Assembly (NCBI RefSeq): GCF_014297465.1
Contig: NZ_JACORT010000001.1
Span: 930,001-994,000 of the forward strand
Source of the DNA: Ramlibacter cellulosilyticus
GTDB taxonomy: Bacteria > Pseudomonadota > Gammaproteobacteria > Burkholderiales > Burkholderiaceae_C
Length of the DNA stretch: 64,000 nucleotides
Reading direction: 5' to 3'
This document shows positions 1-9,607 of this stretch, one piece after another (position 1 is the stretch's first letter; each line of letters begins with the position of its first letter). A program made the position numbers and the translations under genes. The notes under the pieces were generated by a model. It saw only the letters and a list, made by a program, of their open reading frames with translations. It made no database searches and had not been told where the DNA came from.

Positions 1-117
1 CGACGAGGGTGGCGCCCGAGGCGTCGCGCGTGACGGCGAGCCGCAGCCGGTCGGCGTCCTGCAGCAGGCGGTCCAGGAGCGGCGCCGCGAGCGCGTTGAC
101 GCTGGGCTGGGGCGCAT
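1..117 (-). CDS. mch: Methenyl-H4MPT cyclohydrolase, N-terminal part (cut by window edge)
   Basis: Only the first 39 codons are present; the gene continues off the left end. Mch hydrolyses 5,10-methenyl-H4MPT to formyl-H4MPT in the formaldehyde oxidation pathway. The start reads MNAPQPSVNALAAPLLDRLL and continues with a TRDASGATLV segment, which matches my recollection of the N-terminus of bacterial Mch proteins. The ATG at 117 directly follows the TGA of the ATP-grasp gene with no intervening base, so translation is probably coupled. Identification rests on the short N-terminus plus the mtdB context. Confidence 0.8.
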   Translation of the reverse strand, partial: MRPSPASTRSRRRSWTACCRTPTGCGSPSRATPRAPPSS

Positions 118-1254
118 TCATGCGGCGAGTTCCTCTTCCTGCGCGAGGCGGGCCCGAACGCCCGCGGCACGCGCGTCGAGTTCGCGCACCACCGCGTCCT
201 GGTCGCTGCCGCAGGCGCTGACGCTGCACACCGGTTCGCCCGGCGCGAAGGTCGCGCCGGCCACGGGGAGGTCGTGGCAGTGCGTGCTGCGGGCCAGGTC
301 CGCCGCGAGCGCGGCACCAACGCGGCAGGCGCGGTCCGCGAAGACGATGAGGTTGCCGCGCACGCCGCCCGCGTGCGCCGGCGGCCCTGGCGGCAGCCAG
401 CCCTGCACGGCGCGCACGTGGGCATCGACCAGCCCGGCAGGCCATGCCGCGTCGTGCAGCACCATGGTGGCCGAGGGCCGCGGATTCACTTCCAGCAGCC
501 AGGCATGCTGCCCGTGCGCGATGAAGTCCAGGCTCGCCAGGCCGCGCAGGCCGAACACCGGCACGAGCAGCGCGAGGATCGCTTCCATGCGGCGCGCGAG
601 CACCGCGTCGCGCACCGGGCCGATCGCACCGTGGTACACGAAGGGCGCGTCGCCCAGCGGCCGCACCAGCAGCCGGTTGAGCGCCACCACGCGCGCGTGG
701 GCGCCGTCGGCGAGGAACAGCACCGACATGGGCACGCCCGGCTGGAAGCGTTGCCAGTACACGCCGGTCGTGCGCGCGTCGTCCTCCGCCGCACGGATGT
801 GCCAGCCGCCCGATGCGCCCGCATCCTTGGCGAGCCAGCCCGCGGGATCCGCGGGGGACTGGAAGGCGATCGCCGGATGTTCCAGCCCAAGACGGTCCAG
901 CTTGCCGAAGAAGCTCGCCGGAGCGCGCACGCGCCGCATGGCTTCACCCGCCATGCCCAGCAGCGGCAGTCCGGCGATGCGCTGGTCCAGGGCTTCGGGC
1001 ATGCCTTCGAAGCCGCTGCCGGCCACCCAACCGAGCACGCCGGGTTCGCGCGAAGCGCGCTCCAGCGCCCCGCGCAGCAGTCCGGGCGCGATCGCGAACG
1101 CGGCCGGGTCGCCGATGCGCTCCCAGCGCGCGCAGGCGCGCCAGGTGTCCGCGTCGCCGAACAGGTCGAGGGCGACCACGCGCCAGCCTGCCCGCGTCGC
1201 GGATTCGGCGAGCGGCCTCACCCACAGGCCGGCGACGACGAGGCTGCCGCGCAT
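118..1254 (-). CDS. ATP-grasp family protein of the H4MPT cluster (Orf17/OrfY type)
   Basis: This 378-residue protein has an ATP-grasp layout. A Rossmann-like N-terminus (LVVAGLWVRPLAESATRAGW) precedes a central nucleotide-binding region, and a C-terminal FIAHGQHAWLLEVNPRPSA segment carries the acidic/Asn metal-binding residues typical of carboxylate-amine ligases. Genes of this kind recur in methylotroph H4MPT islands and are thought to act in cofactor assembly, possibly adding amino acids to H4MPT or methylofuran; the exact substrate is inference. It lies 9 bp after mtdB and abuts mch, so it is part of the folB-mptG-mtdB-mch operon. A second ATP-grasp gene at 10665-11627 is more MfnD-like. 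Confidence 0.75.
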   Translation of the reverse strand: MRGSLVVAGLWVRPLAESATRAGWRVVALDLFGDADTWRACARWERIGDPAAFAIAPGLLRGALERASREPGVLGWVAGSGFEGMPEALDQRIAGLPLLGMAGEAMRRVRAPASFFGKLDRLGLEHPAIAFQSPADPAGWLAKDAGASGGWHIRAAEDDARTTGVYWQRFQPGVPMSVLFLADGAHARVVALNRLLVRPLGDAPFVYHGAIGPVRDAVLARRMEAILALLVPVFGLRGLASLDFIAHGQHAWLLEVNPRPSATMVLHDAAWPAGLVDAHVRAVQGWLPPGPPAHAGGVRGNLIVFADRACRVGAALAADLARSTHCHDLPVAGATFAPGEPVCSVSACGSDQDAVVRELDARAAGVRARLAQEEELAA

Positions 1255-1263
1255 GGCGCTCCT

Positions 1264-2172
1264 TCAGTGGTCCTTCCCGGCCAGCACCTCCCGCGCGAGC
1301 GCATAAGCCTCCTCGAAGCCGAGGACGACCGGCCGCTCCGATTCGCGCATGCGCGCCAGCAGGGCATGCTGGACCTTGAACTTGATGTTGCCGACCGCCA
1401 GCGCGCCGATGCCCACGGCAGACGTGCCCGCCAGCGGCTTGCCGTCATCCGAGGCACCCACGCCGGCCAGGCCGGACGGCGGCACCGCGTTGAGGTCGAC
1501 GGCCACCCGCAGGTGCTTCGCCGTGGCGAGGTCGTCCTCGCCGGCCACCTGCACGCCCGCGCCGGCGACGGCCATCACCACTTCCGCCTCCGCCAGCGCG
1601 GCGCGCAAGGCGCCCGCGTTGGCGGTGGACACGGCGTCGATCGCCACGCCGAAGCGTTCGCCCGTCGCCGCTGCGGCTGCCTCCGCCGCGTCCGCGCCGC
1701 GGTGGCTTCCCAGCACCGCATGCGCGCCGCGGCGGGCGCAGAGCACCGCCGCGATGCGGCCCACGGGCCCCGTGCCGCCGAGCAGCAGCACTTCGCGCCC
1801 CTCCAGGTTGCCGCCATCGGCGCGACCGAGCGCGGTCTCCGTGCACGCCACCATCGCGGCCGACGTGGTGTACGCGCCGCTCGGGTCGGCGCACAGCGAG
1901 ACCACGAAGGGCGGGAACATCGCCTTGCGCGCGCGGGCCAGCATCTCGTCGGCCAGCAGCACGTCGCGGCCGCCGACGAACAGGCCCGTGCGGGCCGCGC
2001 CCTTGGGGCCGCGGGAGAAGATCGCGTCCTGCACCAGCGAGGCCACGTCGTCGGCCGCGACGCCCGTGTACGGCATCAGCACCTCCCAGCCCGCGTCGGC
2101 CGCCATGTTGACGTCGAAGGGACTCACCCGCGGGCCGGGGGTGAAGAGGTGCAGGACATAAGGCCGTTCCAT
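1264..2172 (-). CDS. mtdB: NAD(P)-dependent methylene-H4MPT dehydrogenase
   Basis: MtdB oxidises methylene-H4MPT to methenyl-H4MPT using NAD(P), the first redox step of formaldehyde oxidation in H4MPT-using bacteria. The 302-residue length fits the family (just under 300). The N-terminus LHLFTPGPRVSPFDVNMAADAGW is the conserved MtdA/MtdB opening, and a Rossmann nucleotide loop (LLLGGTGPVGRIAA) lies near residue 130. I favour MtdB over MtdA because it sits with mch, mptG and the fhc genes and no MtdA/Fch context is seen. The ATG is 3 bp after the mptG stop. Catalysis is cytoplasmic. Confidence 0.9.
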   Translation of the reverse strand: MERPYVLHLFTPGPRVSPFDVNMAADAGWEVLMPYTGVAADDVASLVQDAIFSRGPKGAARTGLFVGGRDVLLADEMLARARKAMFPPFVVSLCADPSGAYTTSAAMVACTETALGRADGGNLEGREVLLLGGTGPVGRIAAVLCARRGAHAVLGSHRGADAAEAAAAATGERFGVAIDAVSTANAGALRAALAEAEVVMAVAGAGVQVAGEDDLATAKHLRVAVDLNAVPPSGLAGVGASDDGKPLAGTSAVGIGALAVGNIKFKVQHALLARMRESERPVVLGFEEAYALAREVLAGKDH

Positions 2173-2175
2173 GCG

Positions 2176-3204
2176 TCACCCTCCTGCGCGCGCCACGGTG
2201 GTCCAGGCCCCGTGGTTGCGCGCGGGCACCACGAGGACGGCGAGCGCGGGGTCCACCACGCCGGCTGCGCGCGCACGCTGCAGCACGTCGCGCGCCTGCG
2301 CTTCGGAAGCCAGGAATGCGAAGGCGGCCGGCCCCCACGAGCTCTGCCCGATGCCGGCGGTCGTGTCCTGCGCCACCCACCGCAGCAGCCGTCCCGCCGG
2401 CTCGCTCGCGAAGGCGCAGCCGCCCTGGGCGGGCGCGAAATGCGCGCCCAGCACTTCCTGGATGCGGCTCACGCCCGCGGCGAACGGTGCGAACTCCGCG
2501 CCGGCCGCGCCGGGCAGCACGCGCATCAGCACCTGGTGGCAGACGTCGGCGGCCGCCGCGCGCGGCAAGGGCGCGAGACCCGCGAGCGCCTCCTTCTCCG
2601 CCGCACCGCTGAGCCCGCGCATGCGCGGGTCGAGCACCAGCAGCACGCGCCAGGCGGGGGGCAGGGCGATGCGCGCCAGCAGCGGCGCCGGCGATCCGTC
2701 GGCACGCGGGCCGCCATCGACCGACAGGCCGCCCTGCTCGAAGCTCGCGATGCCCGCGCCGGAGCGCACACCACGGTGCAGGAGCCCGGCGAGGTGGCGG
2801 CCGTCGAGGTCGACGCCGAAGGTGGCGCAGAAGGCGCGTCCCACGGCGAGCGCGAGTTGCGTGCCGGAGCCCAGGCCGGCGTGCGCGGGCAGGACGCTGC
2901 GCAGGCGCAGCCTCACGGGGGCGTCGCATCCGGTGGCGCGCCGCAGCGCGGCGAGATGCTCGCGTGCGCGCTGCAAGGCGCCGTCGCCACCGGCGCACGT
3001 TTCGAACGAATCGCTCTCGCCACGGCCGAGCTCGACCACGGTCTCCGGCCCGCCGACCGCCACGCCCAGGCTGCCGAACGCACGGCCGAGGCTGGCGCCC
3101 GGATCCAGGAAGCCCAGGTGCAGCCGGCCCGGCGCATGCACGCGCACGTGTTCCGTCGCGAGCGGTCGCGCGGGACGGTCCGTGGCAAGGCCGGCGGCCG
3201 ACAT
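2176..3204 (-). CDS. mptG: Beta-ribofuranosylaminobenzene 5'-phosphate synthase (MptG/Orf4)
   Basis: Beta-RFAP synthase condenses 4-aminobenzoate with PRPP, releasing CO2, and is the committed step of H4MPT biosynthesis. The protein (342 residues from the chosen start) belongs to the GHMP-kinase-like superfamily. It shows VRVHAPGRLHLGFLDPGAS near the N-terminus and a glycine-rich LPAHAGLGSGTQLALAVGRA loop. I chose the ATG at 3204 because only one base separates it from the folB TGA; an in-frame ATG at 3234 would overlap folB by 29 bases. The downstream mtdB begins 3 bp after its stop. Confidence 0.88.
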   Translation of the reverse strand: MSAAGLATDRPARPLATEHVRVHAPGRLHLGFLDPGASLGRAFGSLGVAVGGPETVVELGRGESDSFETCAGGDGALQRAREHLAALRRATGCDAPVRLRLRSVLPAHAGLGSGTQLALAVGRAFCATFGVDLDGRHLAGLLHRGVRSGAGIASFEQGGLSVDGGPRADGSPAPLLARIALPPAWRVLLVLDPRMRGLSGAAEKEALAGLAPLPRAAAADVCHQVLMRVLPGAAGAEFAPFAAGVSRIQEVLGAHFAPAQGGCAFASEPAGRLLRWVAQDTTAGIGQSSWGPAAFAFLASEAQARDVLQRARAAGVVDPALAVLVVPARNHGAWTTVARAGG

Positions 3205-3205
3205 A

Positions 3206-3694
3206 TCAATAGCGCCCGCCCGGCACCAGCCCATGCCCGATGAGCCGCAGCGTCGCGCGGCCCGCGGCCGCAGGCGTCACGGCGCGCCTGCGCTCGATCA
3301 CCACGCCGACGGCCGCCGTGTCCTCGAACTTGCGCGGCTTGGCCACGCGCACGCGCACCCAGTGCGCATGGAATTCGTCGATGGCGATGCGCGCCACCTG
3401 TTCCGCCAGGCTTTCGAGCAGCTGCACGCGGTGCTCCCGCAGCAGGCGGTGCAGGCGCTCGCGCAGCACGCCGTAGTCGATGGTGTCGCCGATGGCGTCG
3501 CTCGCGCAGGCGCGCAGGCGCGGCACGCCCGCGCACAGGTCGATCGTCACCGGCTGCGGCGCGTGCAGCTCGCCGTCATCGATGCCGATCACCGTCCGGC
3601 CGGTGAAGCCCTCGATGAAGACGCGGTCCAGGGCATCGTCCCCCGACGGGCCGGGCAGGGCCGCCGGGGCGGCATGGTCCAGGGCTGGCTGCAT
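3206..3694 (-). CDS. folB: Dihydroneopterin aldolase, first gene of the H4MPT operon
   Basis: This 162-residue FolB-type protein would split dihydroneopterin to 6-hydroxymethyl-dihydropterin, a precursor shared by folate and H4MPT. Family features include RVFIEGFTGRTVIGI near residue 24, a DTIDYGVL block, LLESLAEQVARIAIDEF with the conserved Glu, and VRVRVAKPRKF. The predicted sigma-54 promoter at 3719-3734 would give a leader of about 14 nt (GGAAGGGGGGACCC) ending at the ATG. Because this copy leads the mptG-mtdB-mch operon, it probably serves the methanopterin branch rather than general folate synthesis. Confidence 0.88.
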   Translation of the reverse strand: MQPALDHAAPAALPGPSGDDALDRVFIEGFTGRTVIGIDDGELHAPQPVTIDLCAGVPRLRACASDAIGDTIDYGVLRERLHRLLREHRVQLLESLAEQVARIAIDEFHAHWVRVRVAKPRKFEDTAAVGVVIERRRAVTPAAAGRATLRLIGHGLVPGGRY

Positions 3695-3718
3695 GGGTCC
3701 CCCCTTCCGCATGGAAGT

Positions 3719-3734
3719 AGCAACTTGCGGACCT
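3719..3734 (-). promoter_or_regulatory. Predicted sigma-54 (-24/-12) promoter of the folB-mptG-mtdB operon
   Basis: On the minus strand the sequence AGGTCCGCAAGTTGCT has GG and GC separated by exactly 10 nt and a TTGCT -12 element, fitting the sigma-54 consensus (TGGCAC-N5-TTGCT). The implied start near 3708 leaves 14 nt before the folB ATG. An AcoR-type sigma-54 activator gene diverges immediately alongside. The TGGC part of the -24 element is degenerate (AGGT). Confidence 0.6.
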
Positions 3735-3757
3735 GATGCAAATTCCCTAATGCGTTC

Positions 3758-3775
3758 CGCGACACTCTGCTCCAG
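3758..3775. promoter_or_regulatory. Candidate activator-binding box, copy 1
   Basis: The plus-strand sequence CGCGACACTCTGCTCCAG is identical at 15 of 18 bases to CGCGACACAGTGTTCCAG at 12390-12407. Both copies lie upstream of a predicted sigma-54 promoter. Here the box is 24 bp upstream of the folB promoter and about 50 bp before the activator's own ATG. I infer an enhancer site for the regulator at 3824-5794. Confidence 0.5.
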
Positions 3776-3823
3776 AATGGTGACGCACTGCCCGGATGCA
3801 CACGGGCGGGCGGAGGGGGCACC

Positions 3824-5790
<1,967 letters not shown>

Positions 5791-5794
<4 letters not shown>

Positions 5795-6357
5795 GCGGCG
5801 AACGCGGGCGGTTCGCGTGGGCGCTGACCGGCTCCGGCCACTTCCTCCTGGAATCGCTGGCGCTCGCACGTCGCCTGCCGCGCGTCGACCTGTTCCTCTC
5901 GGGCGCGGCGGAGGAGGTGCTGCCGATGTACGGGGTGCGCGTGGAGGCCCTGCGCGAGCACTTCCGCATCTTCCGCGACAAGACGCAGAGCGCGGTGCCG
6001 GTGGGCGCCCTCTATTACGAGCAGTACCACACCCTGGTGGTGGCGCCCGCCACCAGCAACACGGTGGCCAAGTGCGCACTGGGGATCAGCGACACGCTGC
6101 CCACGAACATGTTCGCGCAGGCCGGCAAGCTCGGCATTCCCTGCTTCGTCTTCGCGTGCGACACGGAACCGGTGGTCCTCACGCGCGCGCCGCACGACTG
6201 GGTGACGCTGCGGCCGCGCCGCGTGGAGTTCGAGAACGTGGAGCGGCTGCGCGCCTTCGACCACTGCGCGGTGGCCTGCTCCGTGGAGGAGCTCGAAGCC
6301 GCCCTGGACGCGCGCCTGCGGGCGCTGGCCCTCGCATGGAATCCATCCTCTTCCTGA
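5791..6357 (+). CDS. dmrB: Flavoprotein, dihydromethanopterin reductase DmrB type
   Basis: DmrB (formerly archaeal-type flavoprotein AfpA) is an FMN protein that reduces dihydromethanopterin to H4MPT in Burkholderia-like bacteria. Visible features are the N-terminal RFAWALTGSGHFLLESL loop, LVVAPATSNTVAKCALGI, which is typical of the Rossmann flavoprotein fold, and FACDTEPVVL. The frame has no ATG, GTG or TTG near the required N-terminus. The nearest candidate is CTG at 5791, which overlaps the activator's TGA, so the start is uncertain (188 residues if CTG is used). The downstream DHPS-like gene begins inside its 3' end, indicating tight coupling. Confidence 0.78.
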
Positions 6358-7685
6358 CCGGGCGGCTGGCGGAGCCCGCGCTGCGCCGCGTGCTGGAGGA
6401 GATCGCCCCGGCGGACGCCGAGGCGCCGTTCCGCTGGGAGGTGCGCGAGATCGGGCTGCAGGTGGCGGGGCTGATGACCGCGGACATGGTGCGGCGGCGC
6501 GTCGCCGCGCCTGTGGAGGCCGATCGCATCCTGCTGCCGGGACGCTGCCGCGGCGACGTCGAGGCGCTCGCGGAGCATTTCGGCATCCCGGTGCAGCGCG
6601 GGCCGGAGGAGCTGAAGGACCTGCCGGTCTTCTTCCGCCGCGAAGTGCGTCCGCTGCCGCTGGACACCTATGCGGTCGCGATCTTCGCGGAGATCGTCGA
6701 CGCGCCGCGCCTGGACGTCGCCGCCATCGTGGACCGCGCCCTCGCGTATGCCGCCGACGGTGCCGACGTGATCGACCTCGGCGGCCTCCCCGACACGCCG
6801 TTCCCGCACCTGGAAGACAGCGTGCGCGCCCTGAAGGACCGCGGCCTGCGCGTGAGCGTGGACTCCGTGGACACCGCCGAACTGCTGCGCGGCGGCCGCG
6901 CAGGCGCGGACTACCTCCTCAGCCTCACGCTGGACACGCTGTGGATCGCGGAAGAAGTGGCGTCCACGCCCGTCCTCGTCGGGCGCACGCCGCAGGACGA
7001 AGCGTCGCTGTGGGAAGCGGTCGAACGCATGCAGGCGCGCGGCCGGCCCTTCCTGGCCGACGCCATCCTCGACCCCATCCCCTACGGGCTGCTCGCCTCG
7101 CTCGTGCGCTACCAGCGGCTGCGGGAGCGCTTCGCGGACGTGCAGATCCTCATGGGCATCGGCAACCTCACGGAACTGGTCGAAGCGGACACGAGCGGCA
7201 TCAACGCCGTCCTGCTCGGCATCGTCGCGGAGCTGGGCGCGAGCGCCGTGCTCACCACCCAGGTCAGCCCGCACACGCGGCGTGCCGTGCGCGAAGCCGA
7301 CTGGGCGCGGCGCATCATGCACGCGGCCGTGTCCCACCGCATGCTGCCCAAGGGCCTGAGCGAGCAGCTGATGACCGTGCATGCCAGGCGGCCCTTCCCC
7401 GACGCGCCGGAGGAGATCGCCGCGATCGCCCGCGAAGTGCGCGACCCCAACTTCCGCGTGCAGGTCTCGCAGGAGGGCGTGCACGTCTACAACCGCGAAG
7501 GCCTGCGCGTGGCGCAGGACCCTTTCGCGCTCTGGCCGCAGCTGCACCTGGAGCACGACGCCAGCCACGCTTTCTACATGGGCGTCGAGACCGCCCGGGC
7601 GCAGATCGCCTGGCAGCTCGGCAAGCGCTACGTGCAGGACCAGCCGCTGGACTGGGGCTGCGCCGCCGAGGGGAGCACGGAATGA
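6336..7685 (+). CDS. Dihydropteroate-synthase-like protein of the H4MPT cluster (DUF6513 type)
   Basis: This 449-residue protein has an N-terminal Rossmann-like region and a TIM-barrel part resembling dihydropteroate synthase: AADGADVIDLGGLPDTPFPHLEDSV near 135-160, then LRVSVDSVDTAEL. Homologues occur in methanogens and in bacterial H4MPT islands and are presumed to act in H4MPT biosynthesis, plausibly joining the pterin to beta-RFAP; that step is inference. The ATG at 6336 overlaps the dmrB frame by 22 bases, and the stop overlaps the DUF447 start (ATGA). Confidence 0.75.
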   Translation: MESILFLTGRLAEPALRRVLEEIAPADAEAPFRWEVREIGLQVAGLMTADMVRRRVAAPVEADRILLPGRCRGDVEALAEHFGIPVQRGPEELKDLPVFFRREVRPLPLDTYAVAIFAEIVDAPRLDVAAIVDRALAYAADGADVIDLGGLPDTPFPHLEDSVRALKDRGLRVSVDSVDTAELLRGGRAGADYLLSLTLDTLWIAEEVASTPVLVGRTPQDEASLWEAVERMQARGRPFLADAILDPIPYGLLASLVRYQRLRERFADVQILMGIGNLTELVEADTSGINAVLLGIVAELGASAVLTTQVSPHTRRAVREADWARRIMHAAVSHRMLPKGLSEQLMTVHARRPFPDAPEEIAAIAREVRDPNFRVQVSQEGVHVYNREGLRVAQDPFALWPQLHLEHDASHAFYMGVETARAQIAWQLGKRYVQDQPLDWGCAAEGSTE

Positions 7686-8263
7686 GCGAACGGATCTTCG
7701 AGACGGTGGTGACGACCTGTTCGACGGAGGGCGGCGTGCACGTCGCGCCCATGGGCGTGCGCTACGCGGGCGACGAGGTGGTGCTGAAGCCCTTCCGCCC
7801 TTCGCGCACGCTGGACAACGTGCTGGCCACGCGCACCGCGGTGCTCAACGTGCTGACCGACGTGCGCGTGTTCGCCGGCTGCGTGACGGGGCGGCGCGAG
7901 TGGCCCACGGTTCCGGTGGCAGGCTGCGCGCCCGCGGTGCGGCTGGCCTGCGCGCATTCGCACGTGCTGCTGCGGCTCGCGGGCACGAGCGACGACGCCC
8001 AGCGGCCCACGCTGCGGCTCGCGCGCCTGCACGAGGTGCAGCACACCGCTTTCCCCGGGTTCAACCGCGCGCAGGCTGCCGTCATCGAAGGCGCCGTCCT
8101 GGTGAGCCGCCTCCACCTGCTGCCGCGCGAGAAGATAGACACCGAGCTCGCCTACCTGCAGATCGCGATCGACCGGACGGCCGGTCCTCCGGAGCAGGAG
8201 GCCTGGGACTGGCTGCAGGAAGCCGTCGCCCGTCACCACGCCGCGGCCGTGGGAGTGGCGTGA
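7682..8263 (+). CDS. DUF447 family protein, H4MPT-cluster member
   Basis: This 193-residue protein resembles the DUF447 family found in methanogens and H4MPT-using bacteria. The fold is probably a split-barrel flavin-binding type: an N-terminal FETVVTTCSTEGGVHVAPMGVRY segment, then VVLKPFRPSRTLDNVLATRTAVLNVLTDVRVFAGCVTG. Its biochemical role is not established; co-location suggests a step in methanopterin or methylofuran synthesis. It overlaps the genes on both sides by one to four bases (ATGA at 7682, TGATG at 8261). Confidence 0.72.
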   Translation: MSERIFETVVTTCSTEGGVHVAPMGVRYAGDEVVLKPFRPSRTLDNVLATRTAVLNVLTDVRVFAGCVTGRREWPTVPVAGCAPAVRLACAHSHVLLRLAGTSDDAQRPTLRLARLHEVQHTAFPGFNRAQAAVIEGAVLVSRLHLLPREKIDTELAYLQIAIDRTAGPPEQEAWDWLQEAVARHHAAAVGVA

Positions 8264-8982
8264 TGGTGCGCCTGCTCGCCAGCGTGCGCGACGTCGACGA
8301 GGCCGTGGCGGCCGCAACGGCGGGCGCCGACTTCATCGACCTGAAGGAACCCGCCGACGGCGCGCTGGGCGCGGTCGCGCCCGAAGCCATCGCCCGCATC
8401 GTCTCGGTGCTGCGGGCGCGGCATCCCGGCGTGCGCATCAGCGCGACGGTCGGCGACCTGCCGGCCCACGAGGTCGACGAGATCCTGGCGCGGGTGCGTC
8501 GCGTGGAGGCCTGCGGCGTCGACTACGTGAAGGTGGGCGTGTGGCCGTCGCCGTCGCCCGGCCCGGTGCACGCGCTGCTCGAGGCGCTCGCGCAGCAGGG
8601 CGGCGACGTCGTGCCGGTGCTGCTCGTGGACGCGGGCCTGGATGAAAGCCTGGTCCGGCACGCGCTGGCGGGGACGGCCTTCCCGGCCGTGATGCTCGAC
8701 ACCACCGAGAAGCGGCGGGGCAGCCTGCTGCAACGCGTGCCGCTGGCCACGCTGGCGGGCTTCGTGGCGACGGTCCGTGCGCACGGGAGGATGGTGGGGC
8801 TGGCGGGATCGCTGCGCGTGGACGACGTGCCCACGCTGGTGGCGCTGGACCCGGACTTCGCCGGCTTCCGCCGTGCGCTGGCCCGCTACGGCCGCGCGGG
8901 CACGCTCGACCCGCGCCTGGTCCGCCGCCTAAGGCGCGCGCTTGCGGCGCACGCGGACGCCCCGCTGCCCGCGGGTGCGTAG
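8263..8982 (+). CDS. mfnB: (5-formylfuran-3-yl)methyl phosphate synthase homologue
   Basis: MfnB makes the furan ring precursor of methanofuran from two glyceraldehyde 3-phosphates. The 239-residue protein shows the family pattern: LLASVRDVDEAVAAATAGADFIDLKEPADGALGA with the catalytic-type Lys near residue 29, RISATVGDLP, CGVDYVKVGVW, AVMLDTTEK and GLAGSLR. It closes the activator-dmrB-DHPS-like-DUF447 run. Its last 54 bases overlap the convergent mfnE-like gene tail to tail. In bacteria the cofactor is methylofuran, so the pathway assignment is by homology. Confidence 0.85.
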   Translation: MVRLLASVRDVDEAVAAATAGADFIDLKEPADGALGAVAPEAIARIVSVLRARHPGVRISATVGDLPAHEVDEILARVRRVEACGVDYVKVGVWPSPSPGPVHALLEALAQQGGDVVPVLLVDAGLDESLVRHALAGTAFPAVMLDTTEKRRGSLLQRVPLATLAGFVATVRAHGRMVGLAGSLRVDDVPTLVALDPDFAGFRRALARYGRAGTLDPRLVRRLRRALAAHADAPLPAGA

Positions 8983-9603
8983 CGCGGCGGCGGCGGCGAG
9001 CGCCAGCGGCAGGCTGCCCGCCGTCTCGCCCAGCAGCGCGTCGCGCACGCCCTCCAGCGCGTCGCACGCGACCACCTCGATGGGGAAGGGCGCCTCCTGC
9101 GACCAGGCTTCGAAGCGGGCATCGACCACGCCGGCCGCCTCCAGCTCCGCGAGCGAGCTGCCCGGCGCGACCGCGCAGGCCTTCACGAGCACCAGCCGCT
9201 CGGCGTTCAGCAGCCGCGCGAGCCACAACGCCAGGCTGTCGCTCGTCACTTCCCAGGTGGTGAGCAGGTCGGGCGCGTCGCGCAGCAGCATGGTGGGCAG
9301 CCACAAGGCCGGCTGGCCCGCGTGCAGCGTGCGGCGGATGCCCGCTTCGTCCGCGGCGAGCGCGAGCCGCGGCTCCAGCGCATGGAACAGGTGCGCCGTC
9401 TGCGCCATGGCCAGCACGGCCATGTTGTGCGCCGGCAGGTCGGCGAAGCCCCAGTGCCGCTGCGAGGCGCGCACCGCGTCCGCGAAGCGCCCGCCGCCCG
9501 GCACCACCGTCACGCGGCCGCCGCCCAGCTCGGCGAGCATCGCCAGCCAGGGCACGAGCCGCGGGTCCTGCGCGAGGCTGCCACCCAGCTTGACGATCCA
9601 CAT
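8929..9603 (-). CDS. Amino-acid-kinase family protein, MfnE-like
   Basis: MfnE phosphorylates (aminomethyl)furanyl-methyl phosphate to a diphosphate in methanofuran synthesis. This 224-residue protein begins MWIVKLGGSLAQDPRL, the kinase N-terminal lysine/glycine loop, followed by VTVVPGGGRFADAVR and LTTWEVTSDSLALWLARLL, all typical of the amino-acid kinase fold. It starts 4 bp after the mfnF-like stop and ends overlapping mfnB on the other strand. The basic, Arg-rich tail is likely poorly ordered. The assignment comes from fold plus neighbours. Confidence 0.78.
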   Translation of the reverse strand: MWIVKLGGSLAQDPRLVPWLAMLAELGGGRVTVVPGGGRFADAVRASQRHWGFADLPAHNMAVLAMAQTAHLFHALEPRLALAADEAGIRRTLHAGQPALWLPTMLLRDAPDLLTTWEVTSDSLALWLARLLNAERLVLVKACAVAPGSSLAELEAAGVVDARFEAWSQEAPFPIEVVACDALEGVRDALLGETAGSLPLALAAAAALRTRGQRGVRVRRKRAP

Positions 9604-9607
9604 GCTT

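Noticed and set aside
274-3243. 989-codon plus-strand frame opposite mptG, mtdB and the ATP-grasp gene
   Set aside because: His/Arg/Ala-biased composition with no domain; the minus-strand genes are well supported.
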